Source: Actinernus sp. WN-2022 (Eukaryota; Cnidaria; Anthozoa; Actiniaria; Actinernidae). From it: a stretch of DNA of 64,000 nt. The notes below the pieces were generated by a model that saw nothing but the letters and a program-made list of their open reading frames with translations, had not been told where the DNA came from and did not search any database. The position numbers and the translations under genes were made by a program. Shown here piece after piece: positions 50,473 to 61,000 of the stretch; positions within the stretch are counted from its first letter, which is position 1, and each line of letters starts with the position of its first letter. The stretch lies in NCBI GenBank assembly GCA_030867875.1, contig JAOWCC010001589.1, forward strand, positions 144,061,745-144,125,744, read 5' to 3'.

Positions 50473-50754
50473 TTAGAACCGTTTAGATTCAGCAACGGGA
50501 AGCCATTCTGATGTCGTTACTACCTTGCCGGTTACGGACTCAATTTGTTTCAATCTTGTGCATAATATTCTGTTCGTTCCGTTGAAATACCAAAATGTGT
50601 GTATAATCCATGAAATCAAATGTGGTATCACCGAAATAGATGAAATACCTGCAGTGATATAATGATATCTCAAGAATTGCGTGACAAGAACTGCGTGTAA
50701 CGTCTGCACGTGTATTTCCCGCCCTATCCACGAGATGGATTTGGACTTGATCAA
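50473..50754 (-). other. Open frame in the TTAA element, unrecognised
   Basis: 93 codons on the minus strand, partly hydrophobic (HYITAGISSISVIPHLISWI). It is the longest frame in the left half of the element. It has no transposase-like DDD/DDE context and no known motif. Included only as the best coding candidate of this part; probably chance. Confidence 0.2.
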
Positions 50755-51061
50755 GTGCTCATTTTGTGTATATTCAACGAGGGAATGTGGCTTATCTTCT
50801 CGGCGTTACCAGGGAAAAACAACTATATTACCGTTGAAGGCATGAAAGGCATTGAAGGCTTTCTTCACTTTTTTCCCGCTCTTCTAAATCAATGATTTGT
50901 TTTTGCTATACTAAGAATTGTATGAAATGCCTTGGCACTTGGCGGGGATGTTGTTGATGGCGCGTGTCAGGTAAAATTATCATAAAATCTATAAATATTT
51001 TCACCTGTACTGTACTGTCTAGACAGGGTATTTTATTCATTTTTGTGCACTAGTCAAAGAA

Positions 51062-51127
51062 ACCCCCCCCCCCCCCCCTCCCCCAACCCGGGACAGGGTG
51101 ACAGGGTGAGAGGGGGGTGGGGGTTTA
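51062..51127. repeat. Poly-C run facing a G-rich tract
   Basis: About 18 C, then CTCCCCCAACCCGGG, is followed within 30 bp by GACAGGGTGACAGGGTGAG and a G-rich run. The outer parts are complementary (AAACCCCC / GGGGGTTT). The C-rich side reads as at least four G runs on the other strand and could form a G-quadruplex or a hairpin. Confidence 0.75.
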
Positions 51128-52114
51128 CTTAGACTAGTGCATAATGGCTCACTCTCTGATTAAAGCTGCCTGTGATACACTTGTATGCGATTTATTACTG
51201 TCGTCCTCGTATCTCTTTATAGCGGAGCTCGTTGCATAAAAAACAAAGAAAATCAATATGGAAAACGAAAGATAAAAGAACAACCCACACAAGTGGAAAA
51301 AAATCACGCCGCGCGCCTCGCCCGCTCGCAGACGTAAAGGTCGGTACACACGAAGGGACAAGTCACGTGTCCTGATATCCTGTTCCCCGCGGACACCGGG
51401 CATCCTACAGCTGAGAAACTACAAACCTAGTACACAAAGAATAACGTATTTCTTTACAGTTTTAAAGTAATAGACCAGTTCGCGGTTAATTCCGACATTT
51501 TGAAAGGGGTGTAAACATGGCGCGAAATACAGTGTTTGTATGGGAATCCGATGACAAATAAAATCCGTAAAATCGAATTTCTGAAATATTCTTCAGATAC
51601 AAACTTCAGATACCAAGTAAACGATTAACTGATCGAAATTTGAGGGATGTAGCTGTGCTGGGAAGCATGCAATCGTGGTTTTAGTTTTCCATACATTTGT
51701 CTAAGTCCGCGGGAAAATTTGCGCAAAAAAAAACAATCTTCCAGGAAGGAAAACATTTTTCTGAAGCATTTCAAAGACATTTTTTTTGTTTCGATGAGGC
51801 AAAATTTGCTTCCGCAACAATGTTTTCATGTTGGCTATGGAGGAAAACAATGTTTACTAGGCTCCAGTGACACACAGTATATGTGTTTCTTAGCAACACC
51901 GGCAAGACAATTTGGCACAGTGCGCATTCGTTAGTTTTTTTCTGCAACAACGTTTCCTCGTTTATCCACCCGTGCAGCAAAACATTTGTATGCTTCCTGC
52001 TCGTTCAATTAGCCACCCAGGCAACATTAAGAGAAACAGAGAAGCGCAGTGTTCGCGCCTACGCCTTTTCGATCCCTCGTGCCTCGATCGGATGATCACG
52101 TAAAATGGCGGTCC

Positions 52115-52601
52115 CCAACCTCGTTCCCAGGGGTCTTTACGCGCCTAATCAAAGATGGCGTCGAAAGTACCCCTGGTACAGGCTGGTGGGATTCGGCCAC
52201 TGATTGGCTAGATGTTTCGCGCGCGCTGATTGGAGAATTTCGAATAGCGCGTGCATTTTTGAATTGAAAAATAAACTGGTGATGTCGTATTGCGCGTTCA
52301 AAATTCGTTGAAAAGAATTACAAATTCATCAGAACTTAGCATTTTTGCCTTTTTTAATATTCACTTTACAACTGGGTACAAGTAGAACAATGTGCGGTTG
52401 GAATTCATTGGGATCACATTTCAACCTCTAACCGTTCTTCAGCGATGATGAATCCAAGATGGCGGATGCTCCTCAAAATATGCCTATATACACCCCATTC
52501 CAATATGGGCATATTTTTGGGTCACATGACCAGCCTGTACCAGGGGTACTTTCGACGCCATCTTTGATTAGGCGCGTAAAGAGTCCTGGGAACGAGGTTG
52601 G
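52115..52601. mobile_element. 487-bp MITE with CCAACCTCGTTCCCAGG ends
   Basis: The left arm (CCAACCTCGTTCCCAGGGGT, CTTTACGCGCCTAATCAAAG, ATGGCGTCGAAAGTACCCCT) is complemented at 52,530-52,601. GCGGTCC lies next to both ends (52,108-52,114 and 52,602-52,608), a 7-bp duplication that could be read as 8 bp by shifting one base. The size of duplication hints at the hAT group. Lies within the 5.4-kb TTAA element, so it is a second-level insertion. Confidence 0.75.
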
Positions 52602-52616
52602 GCGGTCCCGTCTCAC

Positions 52617-52700
52617 GCAATCTCGTTCTCATAGCCCGCGATCTTTTGGCCAGTAACTTGGCGCTGGTCAAAAGATCGCCGGCTCTGGGAACGAGATTGC
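52617..52700. mobile_element. 84-bp hairpin with GCAATCTCGTTC ends
   Basis: GCAATCTCGTTCTCATAGCC and GCGATCTTTTGGCCAG pair with CTGGTCAAAAGATCGCCGGC and GGGAACGAGATTGC. TCTCAC occurs just outside both ends (52,611-52,616 and 52,702-52,707), a possible duplication. It stands only 15 bp from the preceding MITE, and the ends resemble each other (CTCGTTC), so the two may be of related families. Confidence 0.65.
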
Positions 52701-53119
52701 ATCTCACGACGCTCGTATTCATCAGCAGCTGTGTATCACAGGACGCCAAGGAACCACTTTGGACGTTAAACAAATATCTGGCAGTGACCACCCTCAGTGC
52801 TTGTTGGTCAGCCGCATTAATGGGAAGATAACTAACATATATAACTACTCATGCTTGTAAACTGCGTGGCTTACCGTGTGTAGCTATAAACAGCAGTCTG
52901 AACAAGCGCCCCGCACATACATGTATATGTAAATCGAGCGTAATTCAGGTCTGGATAAAGTCTGTCACGATCCACACAATATGTTTCATCGTTCACCCAG
53001 ATGTTTTCTGAACCCTTTTCTAAGATAGTTTGTAGCAATAGCAACATACGTCAGACATTTTTGAACTTCGCTTTCCGGGATGGCACTGCGCTCCAGTACG
53101 GCACCGACACAGCTGATTA

Positions 53120-53310
53120 GGCCATCCCAATAAAATGCAAATACGTAGAGAGCTAGGAAAAGAGGTGTAGTTGAAAGTATGTTCTTCAATTTTTTTTTAA
53201 AACTTTTCCCAAAAATTGGGTCGATGTCAAGCTTTGTATTTTTGTTAACTTTTCCAAAAAAATTTGGGTCGGTCTGGCGATTGGAAACGGAACATTTTAT
53301 TGGGATGGCC
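53120..53310. repeat. 191-bp unit with GGCCATCCCAATAAAATG inverted ends
   Basis: GGCCATCCCAATAAAATG and its complement CATTTTATTGGGATGGCC frame the unit. The middle has a direct duplication of AACTTTTCC...AAAATTTGGGTCG. Probably another MITE. A 125-codon minus frame (52,986-53,363) spans it and is likely chance. Confidence 0.5.
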
Positions 53311-53314
53311 TTAT

Positions 53315-54740
53315 GTGGGTTGTGTGAATATACAGGATATATGCACGGGATGTTAGAAATCATTTATAATTCATTGTTGTGACCTTGTGTATGAATGTAT
53401 GCAAACATTTGACCCCATAACAGTTACATATATCAGGTGCATCATGGGTAATTTTAACTATAATCAGCTTGAAAAAAATAAAAGTTTTGCAAACAAAATT
53501 ATGTAGATGTATTAAGTAGTGCATTATGATTATTTTCAGTTCTGTTTCATGAGATTCATAAATGTTTCAATATAAATTACCCACACTGGTATATATGTTG
53601 GGCACCACAGACGAAATGATAAAACACCGGATCTCCTAGCGTGTAGGGATTTGATCAGCAATATATATATATATATATAAATAGACAAGAAAAGAAATAC
53701 CAAACTCGTTGCAGAAAGGCTGATTCAATTTTTCTTCCAATATTCTACATGGAATGTACACATCTGTGTTCGGGCTACCTGTGGTGCACAACAGCAGACT
53801 GGGTTCTAGTCCTAAATAAAATGGCGGATGCTACAAAGCCATCTGTATAAACTATAAATATAATGGTTAAATGTTCTTTCGGTGTAAAATCAACAAGAAG
53901 ATAATTATCGTAAGTTGTGGCTTCGAGACCATGACAGAGCTGGGGAGGAGAGCACAAATAAGGCTACAATCAGGTATGCATTTATCGCTGATTCATCCTT
54001 CGTGATTACTAATTTCTCTTATAATTTTTGAAGTTGATTGTTAATTAGTTGATTGTTTATTGCAAAACCATAGGCATAAGTGACAAATAAATTTATCACC
54101 CAGTTATTTTATATTAGGGCTATGTTTCTCATTCCTGTCCGTTATGATTTGTCCCGTTATTCTGCACACGACACAGCTTACCTCTGGCGTTGATTGTTTA
54201 TTTACGTTGGACCCGGGCGTTGGGAGTATGTTACTTTGGCCTCACTGCTCCTAAGCTTAATAAACTTTACAAACTTTTTAGTCCCCAGTTGTATTTCCAA
54301 ATGACTGATCTACAAAATAATAACTCTCTCATCTTCTACAATTTCGCCGCATCGATAGTATTCGAATGTCATTTTACCCTAAAATTTGACTTTTTGAAAA
54401 ATAATTTAGGAAGTCACTTGTACATGAAAGCCTTACTCCTTGAATACTGAATATTTTTTGGCACTTATATCATAATTAAATTGCAATTGGTTGTGTTTAT
54501 GCTGTAGAAACGTTTTGTTTATATAGCTTATATGGTTTGTTCAAAAAAAAAATGTAAACATGACTGAAAAAACATAGTGGAAATACCCCTCAAACCGAGG
54601 CAGTTCGTACTGACCCCCATATCTCTTACAGTTTTTGGAATTTTTCCAAAATATTCTACCAAGTCTAATGCCAGGCCAATAGTAATATATGTGCAAAATA
54701 TGAACAAAATCTGAGATGTACCATGTAGACTCATTTTTTC
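53315..54740. other. Right half of the TTAA element, nothing recognised
   Basis: AT-rich, with a TATATA run at 53,661-53,680. No convincing coding frame or RNA gene. Confidence 0.4.
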
Positions 54741-54774
54741 AGGGTGCATGGTTTTCACATGGATGCCCTCTTAA

Positions 54775-55612
54775 GATTTGTTAAAACAAAGTCTAAAGTT
54801 CGCTCTCCTCTGGTCGCAAATTTTACCAGCTGTTTAAGGCGGTAATGATTCGTTATTTGAGAAATATCTAGACGATTAAAGTCGCCAGTTATTATGATGC
54901 CCGTATTTGGATAAGAGCTTTCGATTTTTCCCAAAGTGTCTAGTAAATAGTTGATCATATAGTTATCGTCTGCGCTTGGTGGATGGTAAACAACGCCGAT
55001 GATTATGCTCGGAATTCCGCGGGGAAGACGATGAGGATTTAGTTTGCACCAGAGAACTTCAGTACCATCCGGATCTTCAAGGTTTTTAAGTTCTTCAAAT
55101 TTAATGGAATCTCTACGTATAAGCTGTGCGTATGATCTGTCCTTACGGATAATCGTGTAATTTGGTATGTTGATAACATTACTGTCGACACAGTCTCTCA
55201 GCCAGGTCTCGGTAAAACAGGCAATATCGGGATTTCGGGAAACGATAACATGAGATATTTCGTCTATTTTGGGGGCCAAGGACATGCCATTAGACACAAT
55301 TAGCGAAGGAGTAAATACAGTTTGGTTTTCCTGAAGTTGAGGTGCAGGTGCCGTGGACTTGATATAAGTCACATTTTGGATGTTGCGCTGGCGATAAAAC
55401 CCAGAAGTATGGTTAGCAAAATGCTGAGTTAGTCGTACGGGAATCTTCCGCTGAGCTCCTCCTCTGCATCCTCGGTATCTTAGTAGGCCATTGGACTTCA
55501 ATACACGAAGTATGGGAGGGACGACGAAACAGCGAATTTGGCGTCGTAGGTGTCGTAAGCTAGCACTCGTGTAACTAATTTGAGGTTTTTCAGGTAACTG
55601 AGCTTCTCTCAA
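54775..55612 (-). pseudogene. LINE ORF2 N-terminus with endonuclease
   Basis: Minus frame from about 55,612. After an Arg-rich lead (LRHLRRQIRCFVVPPILRVL) the endonuclease reads LIVSNGMSLAPKIDEIS (Asn box), IACFTETWLRDCVDS (Glu box), IIIGVVYHPPSADD (Tyr box) and GIIITGDFNRLDIS (Asp box), ending RTLDFVLTNL at the TTAA. The glycine-rich GGV-x-x-YIR segment expected after KDRSYA is missing, a small in-frame loss. The last codons before the stop come from the inserted element. The remainder of the domain, with SDH, lies at 49,352. Confidence 0.8.
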
Positions 55613-55667
55613 CTAGACTTTCTTCGCTGAAGTTTGGTCCAGGATTCGATAAGATGTCCATAAAGAT

Positions 55668-56583
55668 GGTAATAATAATAATAATAATTAGTTTATTCAC
55701 GCCTCTTGCAATGTATATTGAATTACAGGCTGATTACACTTATAATAATGGGATACTGATTATATAAATAAATAAATACGTACTATATGATATAAGTTAA
55801 ATTTAGATACCTTGGAATTTCACAGTTACGAAATTGCTAAAACGGTCAGCCTTTAGTGGCCATTGGGTAACTGCCTTTGCCCGATCTCAGCGAGTACTGC
55901 GCCAATGAGTTTATTACTCTGTTATGTATTAGGGGGTAGATGGGATTACCCGGCTTAATGTTGCTTATAAATTTCTTACACGCCGCTAGTCTACGATCGG
56001 CTAGAGTGGGGATACCCGCCTTTTCCAATGCTTCGCCGTAAACAATACGCGGAAAAATGATGGACAATGCCCTTTTCTGGATATTTTCCAGGGCATTAGA
56101 TAGGTATAATGGAAAGCTGGCATACACGACACACGCATATTCTATGACAGATCTAATTACTGTACAGTAAATAATAACGATGTCCGCAGAAGGGACACCA
56201 CACTTTTTGAGTTGCCTCAGGGCATACAGCCTCCGATTGGCTTTTTTGACTACATAATCGCAGTGGACAATGTCTAATGGAGGGTCATGTCCTGGAATAA
56301 CTAAGACTGTGGCTCCATGTTTCGACCATTTGAGTAGTGCATTTCTTGCTCGGCTGAATCCGGTAGAGCAAAGTCGCAACGAAATTATTGATTTTGCCGG
56401 TCCATACGGGATAATTTGAGAGCTTGTATCCCTATAAAGTGATTCTTGACTGTTATGATATCCATGTCTGGAGCTTTGGGCTTTAAAAGCGGTAGAAAAG
56501 GTGGAAAATGATTGATAAATTAAGAGAACGTATAAAAACATGGCCGCCATGATAGCGCCTCTACATAGGTCTTCAGTCTTCAA
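55668..56583 (-). pseudogene. LINE fragment: RT C-terminus with AAT tail
   Basis: The minus frame reads DYVVKKANRRLYALRQLKKC, DIVIIYCTVIRSVIEYACVV, NALENIQKRALSIIFPR, GIPTLADRRLAACKKFI and stops, followed by a 3' UTR ending in an AAT microsatellite (55,668-55,688). This is only the C-terminal region of a CR1/L2-type RT. The first 80 codons of the same open frame (ending about VLVIPGHDPPLDI) do not look like RT and appear joined by chance or by an internal deletion that kept the frame. No catalytic box is left. Confidence 0.7.
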
Positions 56584-56589
56584 GTGGCC

Positions 56590-57110
56590 GGCCGCTATCT
56601 TTTTTTCTTACAAAGTTATAAATTTGCAAACAAAAATATTACAGAGAAATGTATGGTGGTGGGCACATTCGTCTGTAAAATTTGTCGAACCATAAATTGT
56701 TAGCTTGTACCTTTGTATGTACAGTCTATATCTAAAATATCTGCTAAAAACTCTGCACAGTTGGTAATTTTCCAGCCATGACATTAGCTTTGGTCTCCAA
56801 TGAATTTTAAGAATTGTCAAATTTTAATAAAGTTACTTGCTGGCTGTATATCCCCATTCGCAGATGAATGCACACGGCTACATTTCTCATTTGTTTTTAC
56901 CATCCGGAAAAACCTGACTTTTCAACGTTTAGATGAAGTCTTATAGCGATATTTTGTGGGAAAATATGAGTTTGGATTCAGTTAGAGCGTCCATGACTAT
57001 ATTTAACGTTGTTTGCAGCAACGAATAGACAGTCGCAAACATGGCGCGAAAATAGTGAAATGGTGCGTCTTTTGGCCGTGAAAACATATATTCAAACTCC
57101 CCTGTCTGTG
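56590..57110. other. Spacer, nothing recognised
   Basis: No coding motif, repeat end or RNA gene is supported. The downstream side of the THAP frame would place its 3' UTR here, if transcribed. Confidence 0.4.
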
Positions 57111-57114
57111 TGCT

Positions 57115-57723
57115 TCAATCAGTTATTTGTATTTCGTTTGTTTGCGTGCTGGAGTCGATGATTTTAAGTTCCTCTAGTTTCGACGTAACATTAGACAACT
57201 CGCCATTTTCAAGGTCCTCGTTTTCTTTCCCTTTGCCATCAGCAGCGTTAGTCGTGTCTTCAGTTATAGAATGAGAGTCAAAAGAGATATTTTCGATGGT
57301 ATCGCCATCTATATCGAACTTCGCAACCTTTGCAGCTGACTCCAGCAACGCTCGTTCTTGCTGTCTCTTTCTTCTAACTTTAACCTGCTCGCTTCGTGCG
57401 GCTTGAAGTTCACGGTCTTTCTGATTCTGTATCTTCTTGTCGTGTCCTAAATTCAACGTGGGCACCCAATCTACGTTAAATTTATCCCAAGCGGCTGCAG
57501 GTTTGCCACCAACGAAGTGGCGGCTACAAACTCTACCACTGTCGACTATTTCTTCGATCAAGCCAACTCTACTTATGGCGGCCAGCCCCTTTCTTCGGCG
57601 TTCAATCGATAGATCTTCTACTGCTTCTCCTTGATTTTTAACGACAGATGGAATACGAAAGAGAGAGAGACCTTTATCACGAACACTTCTATGGTGGCAA
57701 TTGACCATTAAACAAAGAACCAT
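57115..57723 (-). CDS. THAP-domain protein, 202 residues
   Basis: The ATG at 57,723 starts MVLCLMVNCHHRS. Cys4 and Cys9 (C-x4-C), then LSLFRIPSVV, RRRKGLAAISR, VCSRHF (Cys66-x2-His69) and a WVPTLNL box near residue 86 give the THAP zinc-finger layout; the gap between Cys pairs (56) is longer than the usual 35-50. THAP domains bind DNA in the nucleus and occur both in host regulators and in P-element- and Kolobok-type transposases. The C-terminal half is a basic, helix-rich stretch (QNQKDRELQAARSEQVKVRR), then an acidic tail ending at a TGA-independent stop; no DDE domain is present. An upstream in-frame extension to 57,831 is hydrophobic and not needed. It is intact but single-exon, so it could be a small gene, a first exon, or a transposase remnant. 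Confidence 0.62.
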   Translation of the reverse strand: MVLCLMVNCHHRSVRDKGLSLFRIPSVVKNQGEAVEDLSIERRRKGLAAISRVGLIEEIVDSGRVCSRHFVGGKPAAAWDKFNVDWVPTLNLGHDKKIQNQKDRELQAARSEQVKVRRKRQQERALLESAAKVAKFDIDGDTIENISFDSHSITEDTTNAADGKGKENEDLENGELSNVTSKLEELKIIDSSTQTNEIQITD

Positions 57724-57863
57724 TATTAAAAAAAATGCTGAAATACTTATTTGAAGTTGCTCGTACGAGATCAAACTCACAATGTTTACATGATATTGTG
57801 CACCAACATAGCGGTTAGCAACCGTTGTCATGCACCGAGTCAGGTGGGTGAAAACCGAGAATT

Positions 57864-58006
57864 ATTCAGATCATGTGATGTAAACACGTTACTCTGGAGA
57901 ATTGACTTTTTGAAAATTAATTTTATTCAGATAGGCATGACTGCATTAAGATTAGAAAGAAAAAGGAATAATTTCCCAGAGTAGCGTCTGTTTACATGAT
58001 CTGAAT
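57864..58006. mobile_element. 143-bp MITE with ATTCAGATCATGT ends
   Basis: ATTCAGATCATGTGATGTAA and its partner TTTACATGATCTGAAT, followed inward by TACTCTGG / CCAGAGTA, give arms of nearly 40 bp with one indel. It lies just upstream of the THAP frame start, in its presumed 5' region. No duplication longer than 2-3 bp was clear. Confidence 0.65.
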
Positions 58007-58009
58007 TGG

Positions 58010-61000
58010 GCAACGGCGTTATCCGATTACCTCTATTGATACTTGAAGCAAGCTCCGAGAAAAGCTTAGTTATGGACCACCTGCTTAAATGTGTGGGAGG
58101 CAAAAAAAAAGTAGCTATCAGCACTCGTGTCAGTGTTTTGGCGAACAGAGTATTATATATGAATTGTGGTCATTTTCGGAAAGAACAAAATTCGGTATTG
58201 TTCATCAGTGGAAAATATTAGGTTATCGGCGAATTTTTGCAATATTCTTTCATCTCTTTCCGGGAACAATTTATGTGGTAAATAGGCGGGGGAACAGGAA
58301 AATACTAAGGTGGTCTAATTATTCAGTCATTGATGCATAACCAGTTTATCCTTTATTTAATGTTTTTAATAATAACTGGGTACGATTGAAATTTAATCGG
58401 AATACGTCGGACCTGCCCAACACTTTCTTTGCACGGGAACGAGGCTACCTAAAACTAAACAGAGTGAATAACTTGTGTAAGTGAGCGCCTTAACAAGATA
58501 ATAGAAGGTAAGACAATTCCTTGAAGAATTTACGTCTCTTTAAGTCTCTTATGTCCAATTGCCCAACTAACAAGCAAAGTTAAAGCATTTCAAACTTAAA
58601 TTACCATAACACGGTTCAAAGCTGAAAATGCACTTTTCACACCTCTCGCTGAAGAAAGTCTAGGTTCTGAAGTAGAAATGAATCGAAATGAGCAAGAAGA
58701 ACTGCCTCTAATTTTGAAACGAGAACTGTGGAAACTTTGAAAAGCCGATAAAACGTTTTACTTATCTGATAAAAATATTTATATTTTCCATCAAATGTCG
58801 CTTTATGATCATAAAAGGTAAATAGATGGTTCTCAATTCATTAAATTTGTCTGCGCAGGCACATGTAACATTGGAACCAAACTTAAAAATACAAAAACCT
58901 ACAACCGATTTTATTCAATGATGTTTATTAGTCCTAAGATAATGCTTTCTATATATTCTAGAGTACTCATATCAACAGTTAATACACACGCGCGCATTTA
59001 AGAGTGCATTTGTAAAATCCACTCTGTCACAGATTATTTGAAATTTGAAATTTAGAATTTGACAGATAACGCGCGGAGAACCTAAAGACACGCGTAAAAG
59101 ACTCTGAACGAGACCGATCTTTGTTTCGACGTTTGGTTTTGGTTTGAAGTTGACATTGTCATTTCTTTCTTTTAATGCATTCGATATCAGTTGGTCAGAC
59201 CGTTTCTATCGGCTTAATTGCTTCAAATATTATTTATAACAAAGGGCAGGATTGCATTTTAGAATTTTGTCGTTATACCTGTTGGAAAATATTAGCGGTT
59301 TCCATAAGAAATTCGGCGTGTAAACAATCATCCTCTAGGGAGGTAGACGTTTATACAGAAATAAGAAATCATGAACTATCTCGTTCTCCTCGACTTCGCC
59401 TTATTTGAGTCTCCTGCTGAATGATTAAACTGAATTAAACTTCGTATGTCTATCTGTACACTTCCCCGCTCTCTTTAAAGCTGCTTTATTTCCAAATGAA
59501 CACATGGACCCATGCATACACATGATTCTAAAACAACTTCACGATATGAACTGAAATATGATAATAACAAAGATATAAAGGGAGCTGAATAAACCTATGG
59601 AAGGGATGAGGAAGTGAGCATAACACTCTGACGAGGAATAGAAATTTACGTATTAAATAAGACCTGAAAATGATGTTTAATTTAGAATGTTTTCTTTTTG
59701 GGAGTGTCGCTTGAACAAAGAAATGTGAAGTACTAATAATTCTGCTGAAAAGTTTTACAATAAGAACTCGTAGCCAAAGAAACCTGAATTAATATTTTTT
59801 TTAACACGATATGTTTCACAAAACTAAAAACTTAATATATTGTCAAAACGACAAGAGAGAACATGTGAGGCGTTTCACGCAGGAGCGGAATATGCGAAGC
59901 ATTTCTCGGCTGATGTGGTGAGAAATTGAACTGGGAAACCCCGGCCCGAACGCACGACAATCTATCAATCGCTTATTTATTCACGTAACGCCTACTAGCC
60001 TTAACCTGAATATCAGGCCCAGTGTTGGAGGTAGGAGTGGAGAAGGAGTGGGAGATCGGAGAGAGGGTTAAAAGAGAGGGGGGCCTGACACAACCATTCA
60101 AGGCATTGTGTCAAGCGTCCATATTCTGGACGTTTCGCCTATTGGATAACAAAAAGGTATTTGAAATGTCTCTTTTATGGTCTCGATAAATGTTCCATGT
60201 GTCATTTCGGAAAACGCTCTTGCAGCGTCGCAATTGGCCACTTTGGAAAAGAGTAGGTGATTGGGGCGATGTTGGTCTCGCAAAGGCGCTTGGGATAGTT
60301 ACAGGGGACACGCATCGTACAGAAAAACAAACAAACACGGCGAATATCGCAATTAGCTCGTCGAATACAAGCATAGAAAGTGAAATAAGCTTGAAAGAAG
60401 ACACTGACCAGAAGTAAAGCTCAACAGAATTGAAGTGTCCAGGAAAGGGTTCATAAAAGCCAAATTATTAAAGCAGAGCAAAGAAGTGAAAACTACTGTG
60501 GAACGGTAGTTAGCAGAAGTAAAGCGAAGCTATGCGGCCGAATGCTACGATCCGAAAACGTTATGCTTTAGCCGATTCTAACGTTTCCCACCATCATGGA
60601 TTTGTCACTTTAAAGTATTAAATACTTTGGAACTTTAGCTATACAGGTCTTGTTCTGTTCATGGGATTGTAGGCCGTGAATAACTACTGACAAGAGAAAT
60701 AGTCGCGAATCTGACTCGACAAAAAAAAAATGTGTCTTACACCTTGGAGGGGAAGCGGAGTTGAATGTATTAAAAAGAAATATCGTCTAGGAATTCTTCC
60801 CTTAACGGAGCCACAAGATTAACCAATAAGAGAGATATATACAGTTGATATCTCCCGTTATTAACTCCAATCTCCAATAAATCACTGATGTTACGTTGGG
60901 AAACGTTGAACCGCTTGAAGTCCGCTAGGCCGACACTCCGTGTATTTGTAGCGATTGACTACATACCAACTCCTTCCGGCTTCCAAGAACAGAACAGGGC

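Larger units (their letters stand above)
49353..54770. mobile_element. 5,418-bp TTAA element inserted in the LINE endonuclease
   Basis: The left end GAGAGGATCCATGTGAAAAC and the right end (GTTTTCACATGGATGCCCTC) are inverted copies, continuing to ACCATGCA and then more weakly (TCTCNGATTT...TTTGGCACA). TTAA flanks both (49,349-49,352 and 54,771-54,774). The LINE coding frame is continuous if one TTAA and the insert are removed, which proves insertion and the 4-bp duplication. No transposase reading frame is visible; the body contains smaller inverted repeats and AT-rich DNA. piggyBac/Kolobok-type by target only. Confidence 0.85.
47029..55667 (-). mobile_element. CR1/L2-like LINE split by a TTAA element
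   Basis: On the minus strand the endonuclease (55,612-54,775) and the linker/RT (49,348-47,211) are separated by the 5,418-bp insert 49,353-54,770. The 3' end is a GATA microsatellite (47,029-47,045). The 5' side abuts the AAT tail of another LINE fragment at 55,668-55,688. Without the insert the unit would be about 3.2 kb. Damage is slight: one extra base near 48,548 and a short loss in the endonuclease. Confidence 0.8.

Noticed and set aside
52986..53363. 125-codon minus-strand frame
   Set aside because: Covers an inverted-repeat unit with internal duplication, has no motif, and lies in a non-autonomous element.
60098..60417. Overlapping frames on both strands, one with a hydrophobic start
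   Set aside because: Shadow frames; no family resemblance or splice support on either strand.
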